Notes under the pieces: generated by a model
The model's database searches: none
What the model was told of the DNA's origin: nothing
Seen by the model: only the letters and a program-made list of their open reading frames with translations
From: Brucella oryzae
GTDB taxonomy: Bacteria; Pseudomonadota; Alphaproteobacteria; Rhizobiales; Rhizobiaceae
Length of the DNA: 64,000 nt
Assembly: GCA_012103035.1 (NCBI GenBank)
Contig: JAAVLL010000001.1
Location: 1,090,501-1,154,500, forward strand
Reading direction: 5' to 3'
Shown: positions 8,511 through 18,028 of the stretch, piece after piece
How positions within the stretch are numbered: the stretch's first letter is position 1
Layout of the letters: each line of letters starts with the position of its first letter
Made by a program: the position numbers and the translations under genes

Positions 8511-9768
8511 CTAGCCCTTGCAGCGCCAGTTCCAATCGCGTTCCGGGCCGACATCGACGTGAACCGATGTCGTATGGCAATAGGTGCCGACACCGCCGCG
8601 CCCGGACATGGATCGGGCGAAGCGTGCTACTTCCCACTTGGAAACGCCATCGATCTGAATATCTGCAGCGGCACAGATCATGTGAAGCGATTTGCGGGCA
8701 CCGTTGACCTTGCGGTTATAGGAAGGGCTGCGATAGCCCGAGGTCACCATTACAGGACGGCGAAAATGCCGCTCCATGGTTTTCAGCATGGATACGAGCT
8801 GCGGCTTGAGGCAGGCAACATCTACGGTCTGCCTTTGGACTTTCAGGCCATTGTGCGAGCCGGGCGAGGCCGGAGCCGAAGCAAGCGTTACGCTTGCAAA
8901 CTGATCGTCTTCGTTCGCGTCGATATCGCTATCGTCATAAAGGCTGTTGCGATGCTTGATTTCCACGCCGCCATTGGGGCGCACGCCGGGCAGCGAATAA
9001 TTATATTCGTGCTTCGCAGATGGTGAAACGGGCTTTGCGACCGCAAGCTTTCTGTTTTCGGTCCTGTCGGAGCGTGTGCCGGTCGATTCGTCGGAGAAAA
9101 GCCGGGCTATGCTGCCTTGCGAGGCCGTTGGGCGTTGCGGTGAGGCATAAGCGCTCTTCGTTGAGCCGAACAATGAAGCAACCCGTACAGGCTTTTCAGC
9201 TTCGGCGGGTTTTGCCGCTGTGGTTTGCTGTGGTTCTGCAGCTTCGGCTGTCTTTTCTTCCTTCGCCTGTTCCTGCTGCTTTTCGCGGCTTCGGCTGGAG
9301 CGGTTGCCGCTGGCTGTTCTTCTGCTTGCGCAGGTGCTGGTTCAGCGGCCTTGCTGCCACCGAACATGCTGAAAAGCGATGAGCTCTTGGGCTGCTGTGG
9401 GGTGAGAGCGGCTACCTGTGTTGGTTGCTGTTCAGCGGCTGTCGCAGTTTCGGTCGGTTTTGCCTGCTCTTTATTACTGGTGTTGGTCGCTTCGGCAACG
9501 GTCGCGGGCTTTGTTTCACCCGGCTTGGCTTCCGCCTTTTCTCTTCCGTCGAAGGGACCGTCGTTGCCTCGGCGGCAGCGGTCTGATCGGCGGCACTTTG
9601 TAATGTATCGGCAATCATGGAGTCGCCAGTTGCGGACGTCATCTGAAGCGGCTTTCCGTCAAGCCCTGTACCGGTTGACGTGCAGGAGGCGACAAGAAGC
9701 GCAAGCAAAGCCACGCTGCCTGAGAGAAACCTGCCGGTGGTCCGGTGTGTAGAATGTGCAAATTTCAA
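8511..9768 (-). CDS. Lipoprotein with C-terminal M15-type peptidase domain
   Basis: A predicted lipoprotein of about 420 residues with a peptidoglycan-peptidase domain. The N-terminus has a lipobox, ALLALLVASC. A long linker rich in Ala, Pro, Glu and Thr follows. The C-terminal domain resembles the YcbK-like M15 family: TSGYRSPSYNRKVNGARKS, SLHMICAAADIQIDG and HTTSVHVDVGPERDWNW, with zinc-type histidines and aspartates. I prefer the TTG start at 9768, which has a GGAG site 7 bases before it; an ATG at 9891 would add about 40 non-signal residues. The linker is broken near 9540, 9370 and 9200. It probably trims or binds cell-wall peptides at the envelope. Confidence 0.7.
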
Positions 9769-10328
9769 CAGTCTGCTCCAGCTCGATTTCCCTGACCAGT
9801 CTGGCGACCCGAACTCATTCGAGCCTCTGGTTTCGGGAGATCGGCTCTCCCGTGCGAGGCTGACGTCATGTTTAATGGCTATCGTCCCCACAGTTCCCGA
9901 CTGTCTATGCCGGGAAAGAAATTCAGAAATATCAGCGTTTTATGATGGTCACTTCAGAGTTGTGACCGACATTCCGCCGTATTAGGCAAATCACCTGATC
10001 GGCAATTAGTTACCAATTTTAAGTTTTTAATCGCCGAAAGCAACTATTGATGCAGAATTAGCGTTAAATGACTTCGGGTTCAGTGCGGAGTATTCAGTTA
10101 TAACGAAATATTACTTTATGTAACCTTTGGTTACATATATCATGCCTGTCCGCCGGCGGAGATAGTCTGCAAGCCGCGTTCCGCCTTCAGGATAGGCGAA
10201 TTTCCGATTCACATCACTCACTTGTTGACAGGATGCCTCGACTTGGTGCTATCCCTTGGCAATTGCTTTATCTTTGTCTGGTGTCGTGGCCAACGGCACC
10301 TTATGCGGCATTAACCGGGAACAGAAAC
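9769..10328. other. AT-rich divergent intergenic region
   Basis: This stretch separates two divergent lipoprotein genes. It is AT-rich between 9960 and 10140 and holds a 21-bp palindrome (10117-10137), so it probably carries both promoters. An ATG at 9891 on the minus strand opens the frame of the neighbouring lipoprotein, but I judge it not to be the start. No other coding signal is seen. Confidence 0.5.
10117..10137. promoter_or_regulatory. 21-bp perfect palindrome, probable operator
   Basis: TATGTAACC and GGTTACATA flank a TTT spacer, giving two perfect 9-bp half sites. The palindrome lies in the AT-rich intergenic region 192 bp upstream of the small lipoprotein start. Its size and symmetry fit a dimeric repressor or activator site. 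The regulator cannot be named. Confidence 0.45.
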
Positions 10329-10763
10329 ATGACCAAGCGCACGCGGCAGATCGCCAATCTTTTGCTGGCAGCAACAGCGGCGGCGATGCTCACGGCATGC
10401 GCGGGCGGAAAAGAATTTCAGGGCACGCCGCAGGAAGGCGCTTCCCGTACCGGTGTTTTCCCGACATTCGGCCATATGCCGAAGGCTGCGACCACGCAGA
10501 TCACTCCGGAAGAAAAGCAACAGCTTACTACCAAGCTTGATGCCGACCGCACGCGTCTGGCGGCATCAAGAGGCACCGGCGCCGGCTTCACGCCTGCCGA
10601 GGCTGCGAGCTTGCGCCAGCAGGCGCAGCAGGAAACGAACGCTACCCTGAAACAGATCGAAAGCGGGAAGAGTAAATCCTCTTCCTGGTTTTGGCGCATC
10701 TTATCCGAAAACCGTTTCACACTTTTCGGGATGTGCTCTAAAGACGAAATCCGCGTTCTTTGA
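10329..10763 (+). CDS. Small lipoprotein of unknown function
   Basis: The ATG at 10329 opens a lipoprotein signal: basic MTKRTRQIAN, hydrophobic LLLAATAAAMLTAC with lipobox LTAC, then GGKEF. The mature part is hydrophilic, with TPEEKQQLTTKLDADRTRL and a run of Gln and Ala, and no recognised domain. The drawn end at 10763 reads into an interspersed repeat, which is unlikely to be native. One lost base near 10670 would instead stop the protein after IESGKK at about 10675. Same strand as the aminotransferase downstream, but 185 bp separate the likely stop from its start. Confidence 0.6.
   Translation: MTKRTRQIANLLLAATAAAMLTACAGGKEFQGTPQEGASRTGVFPTFGHMPKAATTQITPEEKQQLTTKLDADRTRLAASRGTGAGFTPAEAASLRQQAQQETNATLKQIESGKSKSSSWFWRILSENRFTLFGMCSKDEIRVL
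10694..10740. repeat. Interspersed palindromic repeat, short form
   Basis: Core CCGAAAACCGTTTCACACTTTTCGG with outer arms GCGCATC and GATGTGC. Nearly the same core as at 4773-4817. It lies immediately after the likely true end of the small lipoprotein gene. Confidence 0.65.
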
Positions 10764-10859
10764 CGCGGCAACACGTCTCGACCCGATTCGAGAACAGGTG
10801 TATAGCTCCATTGCGGCGCATACGCGCCATTACGTTCAACCCTCCACTGGAACAGGATC

Positions 10860-12082
10860 ATGTCGGAAGAATTCCATAAAGTCCGTCGTCTGCCCCTTAT
10901 GTCTTTGAACAGGTCAATCGTCTGAAGGCATCGGCGCGAGCGGCGGGTGCCGACATCATCGATCTGGGCATGGGTAACCCTGATCTGCCGACCCCGCAGA
11001 ATATCGTAGACAAGCTGTGCGAGGCCGTGCAGGACCCGCGCGCACATCGTTATTCTTCATCCAAGGGAATACCGGGGCTTCGTCGTGCGCAGGCGCAATA
11101 TTATGCGCGTCGCTTTGGCGTGAAGCTCAATCCGGATACGCAGGTCGTTGCCACGCTCGGTTCCAAGGAAGGTTTCGCCAATATGGCGCAGGCCATTACT
11201 GCGCCGGGCGATGTGGTGTTGTGTCCGGACCCGACCTATCCGATTCATTCGTTCGGCTTCATCATGTCCGGCGGCGTGATCCGTTCGGTTCAGGCGAAAC
11301 CGGATGACAGCTTTATTCCGACGCTTGAGCGCGGCGTGAAGCACTCCATCCCGAAGCCGATTGCGCTGATCCTCAATTTCCCGTCCAACCCGACGGCCTA
11401 TGTGGCGACGCTTGATTTCTACAAGGATGTGGTGGCTTTTGCGCGCAAGCATGACATCGTCATCCTGTCGGATCTGGCCTATTCCGAAATCTACTTCGAC
11501 GGCAATCCGCCGCCATCGGTGCTGGAAGTGCCGGGCGCCATGGATGTTGCGGTCGAGTTTACCTCCATGTCGAAGACGTTCTCCATGCCGGGTTGGCGCA
11601 TGGGCTTTGCTGTGGGCAATGAACGCCTGATCGCGGCCCTGACACGCGTGAAGTCCTATCTCGATTATGGCGCATTCACGCCTATTCAGGTTGCCGCTAC
11701 GGCAGCACTGAATGGAGACGGTTCGGACATCGCCTATGTGCGCAATGTCTATAAGCAGCGTCGTGATGTGCTGGTCGAAAGCTTTGGTCGTGCGGGTTGG
11801 GATGTTCCGCCGCCAGCCGCGACGATGTTCGCCTGGGTTCCGATCCCGGAACGCTTCCGTTCACTCGGTTCGCTCGAATTCTCCAAGCTTCTGGTAGAGC
11901 AGGCCGACGTGGCCGTCGCACCAGGCATCGGTTTTGGCGAACACGGCGATGATTATGTGCGCATTGCGCTGGTCGAGAACGAACATCGCATTCGTCAGGC
12001 TGCGCGCAACATCAAGCGGTTCCTCTCTGCCAAGGACGAGAACCTGCAGAATGTGATTCCGCTCGAAGGTCGTCGCGGATAA
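10860..12082 (+). CDS. PLP-dependent aminotransferase, AlaC-like
   Basis: A fold-type I aminotransferase of about 407 residues, closest in my reading to E. coli AlaC (glutamate-pyruvate aminotransferase). Visible motifs: DLGMGNPDLPTP near the N-terminus, the YSSSKGIPGLRRA segment, NFPSNPTA, the aspartate of SDLAYSEIYFDG, the PLP lysine in SMSKTFSMPGWRMGF and the arginine in YVRIALVENEHRIRQAARN. The start is the ATG at 10860 (MSEEFHKVRRLP). One C is lost in a run of five near 10896, so only the part from 10970 reads on. It lies 83 bp upstream of homoserine dehydrogenase, suggesting a shared amino acid biosynthesis transcript. Relatives are often annotated as diaminopimelate aminotransferase. 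Confidence 0.85.
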
Positions 12083-12165
12083 TATTTTCAAGATGGCCAC
12101 GGGCGGTATCATGCAGCCCGTGGCTTCCCACCCGATTAAGCCACTCCATACAGAAGGTCGATATA

Positions 12166-13483
12166 ATGAGTGATGCATTACGGATCGGCGTTGCCGGCCT
12201 CGGCACCGTTGGTGCTTCGGTGTTGCGTATCCTGCGTGACAAGTCCGAAATGCTCACGCGCCAGTGCGGCAAGCCTGTGACGGTTACGGCGGTCAGCGCC
12301 CGTGATCGCACGCGGGATCGCGGGGTCGACCTGTCGGGCATTGCATGGTTCGACGATCCGGTCGAACTGGCCAAATCTGCCGATATCGACGTTTTGTCGA
12401 GCTGATCGGCGGCGAAGATGGCCCGGCCAAGGCGTCCGTCGAAGCGGCTCTGCGCGCCGGTCGCCATGTTGTGACCGCCAACAAGGCATTGCTTGCGCGC
12501 CACGGCGTCGCGCTTGCGAAGATCGCTGAGGACAAGGGCGTTCTGCTCAATTTCGAAGCGGCCGTTGCAGGTGGCATTCCGGTCATCAAGGCGATGCGTG
12601 AATCGCTGACCGGCAATACGGTGTCGCGCGTCTACGGCATCATGAACGGCACCTGTAACTATATCCTGACCCGGATGTGGGAAGAGGGATTTCGTTCGAG
12701 GACTGTCTCAAGGATGCGCAACGACTCGGCTATGCCGAAGCCGACCCGACCTTCGATATCGAAGGCAACGACACGGCGCACAAGCTGGCGCTTCTCACCA
12801 GCCTTGCCTTTGGCACGCAGATCGCTGCTGACGACATCTACCTGGAAGGCATCAGCAATATTTCGCTGGCCGATATCCGCGCCGCCGACGAACTCGGCTA
12901 TCGCATCAAGCTTCTGGGCGTTGCGCAGAAGACCGATACCGGTATCGAACAGCGCGTGCACCCGACCATGGTGCCGACCTCGTCGGTGATCGCGCAGGTC
13001 CATGGCGTTACCAATGCGGTGGCAATCGAAACCGATCTTCTGGGCGAGCTTCTGCTTTCCGGCCCTGGTGCGGGCGGCAATGCCACAGCGTCAGCCGTGA
13101 TCGGCGATGTCGCGGATATCGCCAAGAGCCGTCCGGGCTTCCAGCATGGCCCGGTGTTTGGGACGCCTGCCAAGGCATTGCAGCCTTACAAGCGGGCCAA
13201 GATGCGCAAGCACGCAGGCGGTTACTTCATCCGCCTGACCGTCCTTGATCGCATTGGCGCTTTTGCGGCCATTGCAAAACGCATGGCTGAAAATGATATC
13301 TCGCTGGAATCCATTGTCCAGCGCCCGCCGATGGACGATGCCGCCAGAGAAGGCATCAAGACGGTCATCCTCGTCACGCATGAGACGACCGAATCGGCCG
13401 TCAAGAAGGCGCTGGAAGCGATTCTCAAGGACGATCATCTGGTCGACAAGCCACAGATGATCCGCATCGAACGGGCCGGGTGA
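12166..13483 (+). CDS. hom: Homoserine dehydrogenase
   Basis: Reduces aspartate semialdehyde to homoserine for threonine, methionine and isoleucine synthesis. About 439 residues. The NAD(P) motif is GVAGLGTVGASVLRIL; the catalytic domain has ANKALLARHG, AAVAGGIPVIKAMRESLTGN and GIMNGTCNYILTRM, then DPTFDIEGNDTAHKLALL. A C-terminal ACT domain (HAGGYFIRLTVLDRIGAFAAIA) is expected to bind threonine for feedback inhibition. Breaks at about 12397 and 12690, each one base, split the frame in three. A hairpin follows at 13529. Confidence 0.95.
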
Positions 13484-13500
13484 GCCTAAAGCCACCTCTC

Positions 13501-13529
13501 TTGCACGTTCGATTTACCTTTGTTATGAA
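13501..13529 (+). promoter_or_regulatory. Candidate promoter of the ABC-F leader
   Basis: TTGCAC and TATGAA are separated by exactly 17 bases, just after the hom stop codon. Transcription would start near 13536, inside the hairpin described next. The match is fair, and no other promoter-like pair is obvious upstream of the ABC-F gene. Confidence 0.4.
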
Positions 13530-13554
13530 AGCCGGGTCGGATTTGATCCGGCTT
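13529..13554 (+). terminator. Hairpin after hom
   Basis: AAGCCGGGTC pairs with GATCCGGCTT (one G-T pair) around a 6-base loop. It lies 45 bp after the hom stop and has only a weak T-rich tail (CATTCGTTT). It may terminate hom or be the first structure of the ABC-F leader. Confidence 0.5.
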
Positions 13555-13594
13555 CATTCGTTTAGAGAGACAAGAACAGGAAAAGGAGGGCTGT

Positions 13595-13660
13595 ATGATG
13601 TATGTGACGCGTCACGACTATCACCGTCAGCACGGCCCCGATTTTGCCCTGCATAAGTAA
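13595..13660 (+). CDS. Possible 21-residue leader peptide ahead of the ABC-F gene
   Basis: A tiny frame starting ATGATG at 13595 directly after a strong ribosome binding site (AGGAGGG, 4 bases before the ATG). It encodes MMYVTRHDYHRQHGPDFALHK and stops at 13660. The stop codon falls in the loop of a hairpin (13646-13672). After the stop, the same frame stays open to 13809 (GKRLTPRSYLPFP and so on), so it could instead be the front of a small gene damaged by a sequence error. The context, an ABC-F gene 155 bp downstream, is one where leader-peptide attenuation is known in other bacteria. No function is shown. Confidence 0.4.
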   Translation: MMYVTRHDYHRQHGPDFALHK

Positions 13661-13672
13661 TTTGTGCAGGGC
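13646..13672 (+). promoter_or_regulatory. Hairpin overlapping the leader stop codon
   Basis: GCCCTGCA and TGCAGGGC form a perfect 8-bp stem around an 11-base loop that contains the TAA of the small frame. A ribosome stopping or stalling there would occlude the left arm. No T run follows the stem (GGAAAAAGAC), so it is not a classical intrinsic terminator. Confidence 0.45.
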
Positions 13673-13815
13673 GGAAAAAGACTAACACCACGGTCTTATC
13701 TGCCTTTTCCTGAAGGCGCGGTCGTTGAACCGCTGCCGGAATTTCGCCAGCACATCTATTCGTGTCGCGGTTTGGAAACCGGGCATTCGTGCGTGGCAGA
13801 ATTGGGCTGATTGCC

Positions 13816-15334
13816 ATGTCTCTTGTTTCTATTCAGAATCTTTCGCTGACCCTTCATGAACCCCTGTTCGCCAATCTCGATCTCGTTATAGGCGAGGGCG
13901 AGCGGCTTGGCATCGTCGCTGCCAACGGGCGCGGCAAGACAAGTCTTCTCCGCCTTCTTGTTGGTGAGGGTGAGCCAACGCTCGGTACCATCACGCGGTC
14001 GCGTGGGCTGAAGATCGGCTATGTTAGCCAATATATGCCAGAAAGCCTGTTCAGTCGCAGCTTTTACGAGGTTGTGCTGGATGGGCTCGACGATGAAGCG
14101 CGCGATTACGAAAGCTGGCGCGCCGATATCGTGCTGGATGATCTCAACGTCACCGAAGAACTGCGGCAGCGTCCCGTAGGGCAGTTGAGCGGCGGCTGGC
14201 AGCGGCTTGCACTTCTGGCGCGGGCATGGATATCTGAACCCGATGTCCTCTTGCTCGACGAACCGACCAACCATCTGGATCTCGAAAAGTGCGGCTGCTG
14301 GAAACTTGGCTGAATGCGTTGCCGCGTTCGGTGGCGGTGATCGTCAGCAGTCACGACCGCGCTTTCCTTGATGCGGTGACGAAACGAACGCTGTTTTTGA
14401 GGGCAGAAAAATCTCCGGTTTTCGCCTTGCCATACAGTCAGGCCCGCGTTGCGCTTGATGAAATCGACGCGGCTGATGCCCGTCAGTTTGAAAAGGACAT
14501 GAAAACGGTTCAGCAATTGCGCAGGCAGGCGGCGAAGCTCAACAATATTGGCATCAATTCGGGCAGTGATCTGCTCGTGGTCAAAACCAAGCAATTAAAG
14601 GCGCGGGCCGACAAGATTGAGGAAAGCGCCAAGGCGGCGCATGTGGAACGCTCTGCCGGCAAGATCATCCTGAACAGCAGAGGTAGCCACGCCAAGGCTC
14701 TGGTTGTTCTCGATCAAGTCGAAATTGCCACACCTGACGAACGGCTTCTCTTCAAGACGGGACAGCTTTGGATCAATCCGGCTGACCGGATTGTCCTCTT
14801 GGCGCCAACGGTATGGGCAAGACGCGGTTACTGACGCTGGTGCGTGAGACCATTGTTGCACCGGATCAAGCGCAGGCTGGGATAAAGGCGACACCGTCCC
14901 TGGTGCTTGGATATAGCGATCAGGCCTTGTCGGAGCTTCGTCCGGACTGGACACCATTCGAGACGATTGCGAGAAGCTTCGACATTGGCGACCAGCGGAC
15001 GCGATCCCTGCTGGCCGGGGCGGGCATGACGCTTGAAATGCAGGCCAAGCCGCTGGAACGCTTGTCCGGCGGGCAGAAGGCGCGACTTGCCATGCTGATT
15101 TTGCGACTGACCAATCCGAACTTCTATATTCTTGATGAACCCACCAATCATCTCGATATCGAAGGTCAGGAAGCGCTGGAAGTGGAACTGCTGCGCAATG
15201 AGGCGGCGAGCCTGATCGTCTCGCACGACCGCAGTTTTGTTCGCAATGTCGGCAACCGTTTCTGGATGATCGAAAGAAAAAGGCTGGTTGAAGTGGAAAG
15301 CCCGGAGTTTTTCTTTGATGGAATCGGAAGCTGA
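13816..15334 (+). CDS. ABC-F family ATPase (translation factor or antibiotic-resistance type)
   Basis: A soluble protein of about 506 residues with two ATP-binding domains and no membrane segment, so an ABC-F protein that would act on the ribosome. Domain 1 has Walker A AANGRGKTS, signature LSGGWQRLALLARAW and Walker B VLLLDEPTNHLDL. Domain 2 has Walker A GANGMGKTR (after repair), signature RLSGGQKARLAML and Walker B FYILDEPTNHLDI. The linker (about residues 190-290) is basic and helical (LRRQAAKLNN, KTKQLKARADKIEESAKAA), where ABC-F proteins reach the P-site tRNA. Breaks at about 14289 and 14803, one base each. It could be a housekeeping Uup/EttA relative or a drug-protection factor. Confidence 0.85.
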
Positions 15335-15379
15335 TTGCCTGCAACATCTTTTGGTTGTTTAACGATTTCTGCAACTTCT

Positions 15380-15407
15380 GGCCGGGTGTGAGCGTTCACA
15401 TCCGGCC
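15380..15407 (+). terminator. Hairpin after the ABC-F gene
   Basis: GGCCGGGTGTGA pairs with TCACATCCGGCC (one G-T pair) around a 4-base loop, 45 bp after the stop. No T run follows, so termination is inferred from position. Confidence 0.5.
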
Positions 15408-15592
15408 CGGACATGAAACCAAGCGTGTATAGCTTAAATCGATTAAGAGTTTGAGCGTACAATGTTTTAACTCTCCCGCCCTTGCAGGGGCGGGGACTTT
15501 GACAAAAGGTTTGCACAGTGTCGCTATAAGAGGCGGCAATCGCGGGCTTCTTGCGCCGCGTCCACGCAATTCGAATTCAGGACTTTGTTCAA

Positions 15593-16589
15593 ATGGCCAA
15601 GACCGCAGAGCAGCACCCGCATGGATTAGTCCAGGGACTGGATCGCATTCTTACACTCGAATTGGTCCGCGTGGCCGAGCGTGCAGCGGTGGCCGCGGCG
15701 AGGCTGCGTGGCCGTGGCGACGAAATGGCTGCCGATCAGGCTGCCGTCGATGCCATGCGTCAGGAATTGAATCGACTTCCGATTGCTGGAACGGTTGTTA
15801 TCGGTGAAGGCGAGCGCGACGAAGCGCCGATGCTTTATATCGGTGAAGAAGTCGGCACCAAGCAGGACCGGACGTCGATATCGCGCTTGACCCGCTGGAA
15901 GGCACGACGATCTGCGCCAAGAACCTGCCGAATTCGCTCGCTGTCATCGCGATTGCCGAGAAGGGCAACCTGCTTTACGCGCCTGACGTTTACATGGAAA
16001 AGATTGCCGTCGGTCCGGGCTACTCGAAGGGCGTCGTGGACCTTGACGCCAGCCCGACGGATAACATCATGTCAGTCGCCAAGGCGAAGGGTGTGAAACC
16101 GAACGAAATCACGGCCTGCATCATGGACCGTCCGCGCCATGCACGCCTGATCGAGGAAGTACGCGCAACCGGCGCCGCGATCCGCCTCATTGGCGATGGT
16201 GACGTGGCCGGCGTCATGCATACGACAAACCCGGACGAAACCGGCATCGACATCTATATCGGCATTGGTGGCGCGCCCGAAGGCGTTCTGGCTGCGGCAG
16301 CCCTGCGCTGCATTGGCGGCCAGATGCAGGGCCGTCTCCAGCTCAACACCGACGAAAAGATCACCCGTGCCGCCAAGATGGGCATTGCCGACCCGAAGAA
16401 GGTCTATTCGCTGGAAGAAATGGCGAAGGGCGACGTGCTTTTGCCGCTACCGGCGTGACGGATGGCAATATGCTCTCCGGCGTGAAGTTCGCCCGCGACT
16501 ATATCCAGACTCACACTATCGTCATGCGTTCAAGCTCGCAGACTGTGCGCGAGATCAAGGCAAGGCATCAGGATCTGTCCAAGTTCTAG
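15593..16589 (+). CDS. glpX: Fructose-1,6-bisphosphatase class II
   Basis: Hydrolyses fructose 1,6-bisphosphate in gluconeogenesis; cytoplasmic. About 332 residues. Family motifs: [20 protein letters not shown] at the start, [20 protein letters not shown] with metal-binding acidic residues, [12 protein letters not shown] (the lithium-sensitive phosphatase signature), [13 protein letters not shown] and [17 protein letters not shown]. Breaks near 15873 (after KQD) and at about 16442 (TTTTT read as TTTT in VLFAATG). The stop codon TAG overlaps the first bases of an interspersed repeat. It commonly lies near hom in this group; here the ABC-F gene stands between them. Confidence 0.95.
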
Positions 16590-16693
16590 AGCGGTTCCTG
16601 TTTTAACGGAATCGCTGGAGCCGCGCTAACCATTTGTTTTGTCGCATTATCCTACGCAAAACCGTTTCACACTTTTGCTGGAAATGCTCCAGG
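16586..16693. repeat. Interspersed palindromic repeat, long form
   Basis: About 108 bp, clearly homologous to 25737-25843. Both begin TAGAGCGGTT, share TTGTCGCATTATCCTACGCA and end CTTTTGCTGGAAATGCTC. The left half holds GGAATCGCTGGAGCCGC-type inverted arms. Size, position and mosaic build recall the RIME/Bru-RS elements of Rhizobiales, although I cannot assign the exact family. Confidence 0.75.
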
Positions 16694-16727
16694 ACCTGTC
16701 GCGTCAGATATGACGACGAGATAAACG

Positions 16728-16764
16728 ATCCCGAAAAGCGTCCGCGCTTTTCGGGATTTTGTTT
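16728..16764 (+). terminator. Rho-independent terminator after glpX
   Basis: A perfect 13-bp stem, ATCCCGAAAAGCG with CGCTTTTCGGGAT, has a 4-base loop and is followed by TTTGTTTGG. It separates glpX from ddl. Confidence 0.85.
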
Positions 16765-16853
16765 GGCGGCTCTTTGCAAAGGGCTCGACCAAAGATTTGT
16801 CATTTTGATCGGGATTGTGTTCAATCTCAAGGATATGAACAGTTGGAGCGGAC

Positions 16854-17930
16854 ATGATTGAAACGTCGAACAGGTTACGTATAGCAGTACTCTATGGCGG
16901 ACGTTCTGCGGAGCACGATGTTTCCGTTCTCTCGGCTACCAATGTTATGAACGCACTGGATCCGACCAAATATGAGGCTGTTCCCGTTTATGTAACACGC
17001 ACGGGACAGTGGCTGTTGAGCCATTTCCAGAACGGTATGCTGGAGAAACCCTCAAGTGGCGCAGAGCTATGTTTCGTGCCGGGTGGCTGCGGGCGCATCA
17101 TTGTAATTCCTGATGCCGGTACTCCCTATGAGACGACCAAAATCGATATTTTATTCCCGGTTTTGCATGGTCTTCACGGTGAAGATGGTGCAGTGCAAGG
17201 CTTAGCTGAAGTTGCACGTGTGCCGCTGGCAGGTTGCGGTGTTCCGGGTTCTGCAAACGCCCTCGATAAGGATATTGCGAAGCGTTTGTTCAATGAAGCC
17301 GGTGTACCTACGGCAAAATCTATCGCGATCTACGACGGAGAGGTTCCGGCTTTCGACGCGCTCGAACGGGCTTTGAGTTTACCCATCTTCATCAAACCCG
17401 CCCGTCAGGGCTCGTCTGTCGGTGTTAATAAGGTTGCGACGGTAGCAGACTATCAAGCTGCCTTATCCAACGGTTTCACTTATGATGACAAGCTGCTGGC
17501 TGAAGAGTTCATTCAGGGGCGCGAAATCGAATGCGGGGTTATCGAGGACGAACATGGCGCATTGTTTATATCGCGCACGGGCGAAATCGTACCAGCGGAA
17601 ACCCACAGCTTTTATAGTTATGATGCGAAATACATCGATGCCGATGGAGCTGCGATAAAGGTTCCGGCTGAATTGCCGGAAGAGATCGAGAATGAAATTC
17701 GCGAGATTGCCGCCAAGGCATTCCGCGCGCTTGGCTGCGACAGCATGGCGCGAGTAGATTTCTTCGTGACAGGAGATATGCGTATCGTGCTGAACGAGAT
17801 TAACACCATTCCCGGCTTTACCGATATCAGCATGTACTCCAAGGTGATGGCGGTAAGCGGTATCAGCTATCCCGAAGTGATCGATCGGCTGGTTTCGCAC
17901 GGTTTGGCGCGAGCGGCACGCGAGAACTGA
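16854..17930 (+). CDS. ddl: D-alanine--D-alanine ligase
   Basis: Joins two D-alanines for peptidoglycan precursor synthesis, using ATP. 358 residues and an intact frame, in the longer DdlA/Van-ligase size class. ATP-grasp motifs: VLYGGRSAEHDVSVLSA, LHGLHGEDGAVQGL, IFIKPARQGSSVGVNKV, LLAEEFIQGREIECGVIE, and the metal-binding NEINTIPGFTDISMYSK. It stands alone between terminators, away from any mur cluster, so the cell may hold a second ddl elsewhere. Its base composition looks lower in GC than recJ beside it: three 60-base lines from 16981 contain 31, 37 and 26 G or C. Confidence 0.95.
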   Translation: MIETSNRLRIAVLYGGRSAEHDVSVLSATNVMNALDPTKYEAVPVYVTRTGQWLLSHFQNGMLEKPSSGAELCFVPGGCGRIIVIPDAGTPYETTKIDILFPVLHGLHGEDGAVQGLAEVARVPLAGCGVPGSANALDKDIAKRLFNEAGVPTAKSIAIYDGEVPAFDALERALSLPIFIKPARQGSSVGVNKVATVADYQAALSNGFTYDDKLLAEEFIQGREIECGVIEDEHGALFISRTGEIVPAETHSFYSYDAKYIDADGAAIKVPAELPEEIENEIREIAAKAFRALGCDSMARVDFFVTGDMRIVLNEINTIPGFTDISMYSKVMAVSGISYPEVIDRLVSHGLARAAREN

Positions 17931-17984
17931 GTTACTGTATGACGATCGGCGAACTTGTGCCTGATATCGCTTCCTATAAACCAC

Positions 17985-18013
17985 AGGCGGCATTGCAAAA
18001 ATGCCGCCTTTTG
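17985..18013 (+). terminator. Rho-independent terminator after ddl
   Basis: AGGCGGCAT and ATGCCGCCT form a 9-bp stem followed by TTTTGTG. It lies between ddl and recJ and ends 16 bp before the recJ start. Confidence 0.8.
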
Positions 18014-18028
18014 TGTCTTTAGAAACTT

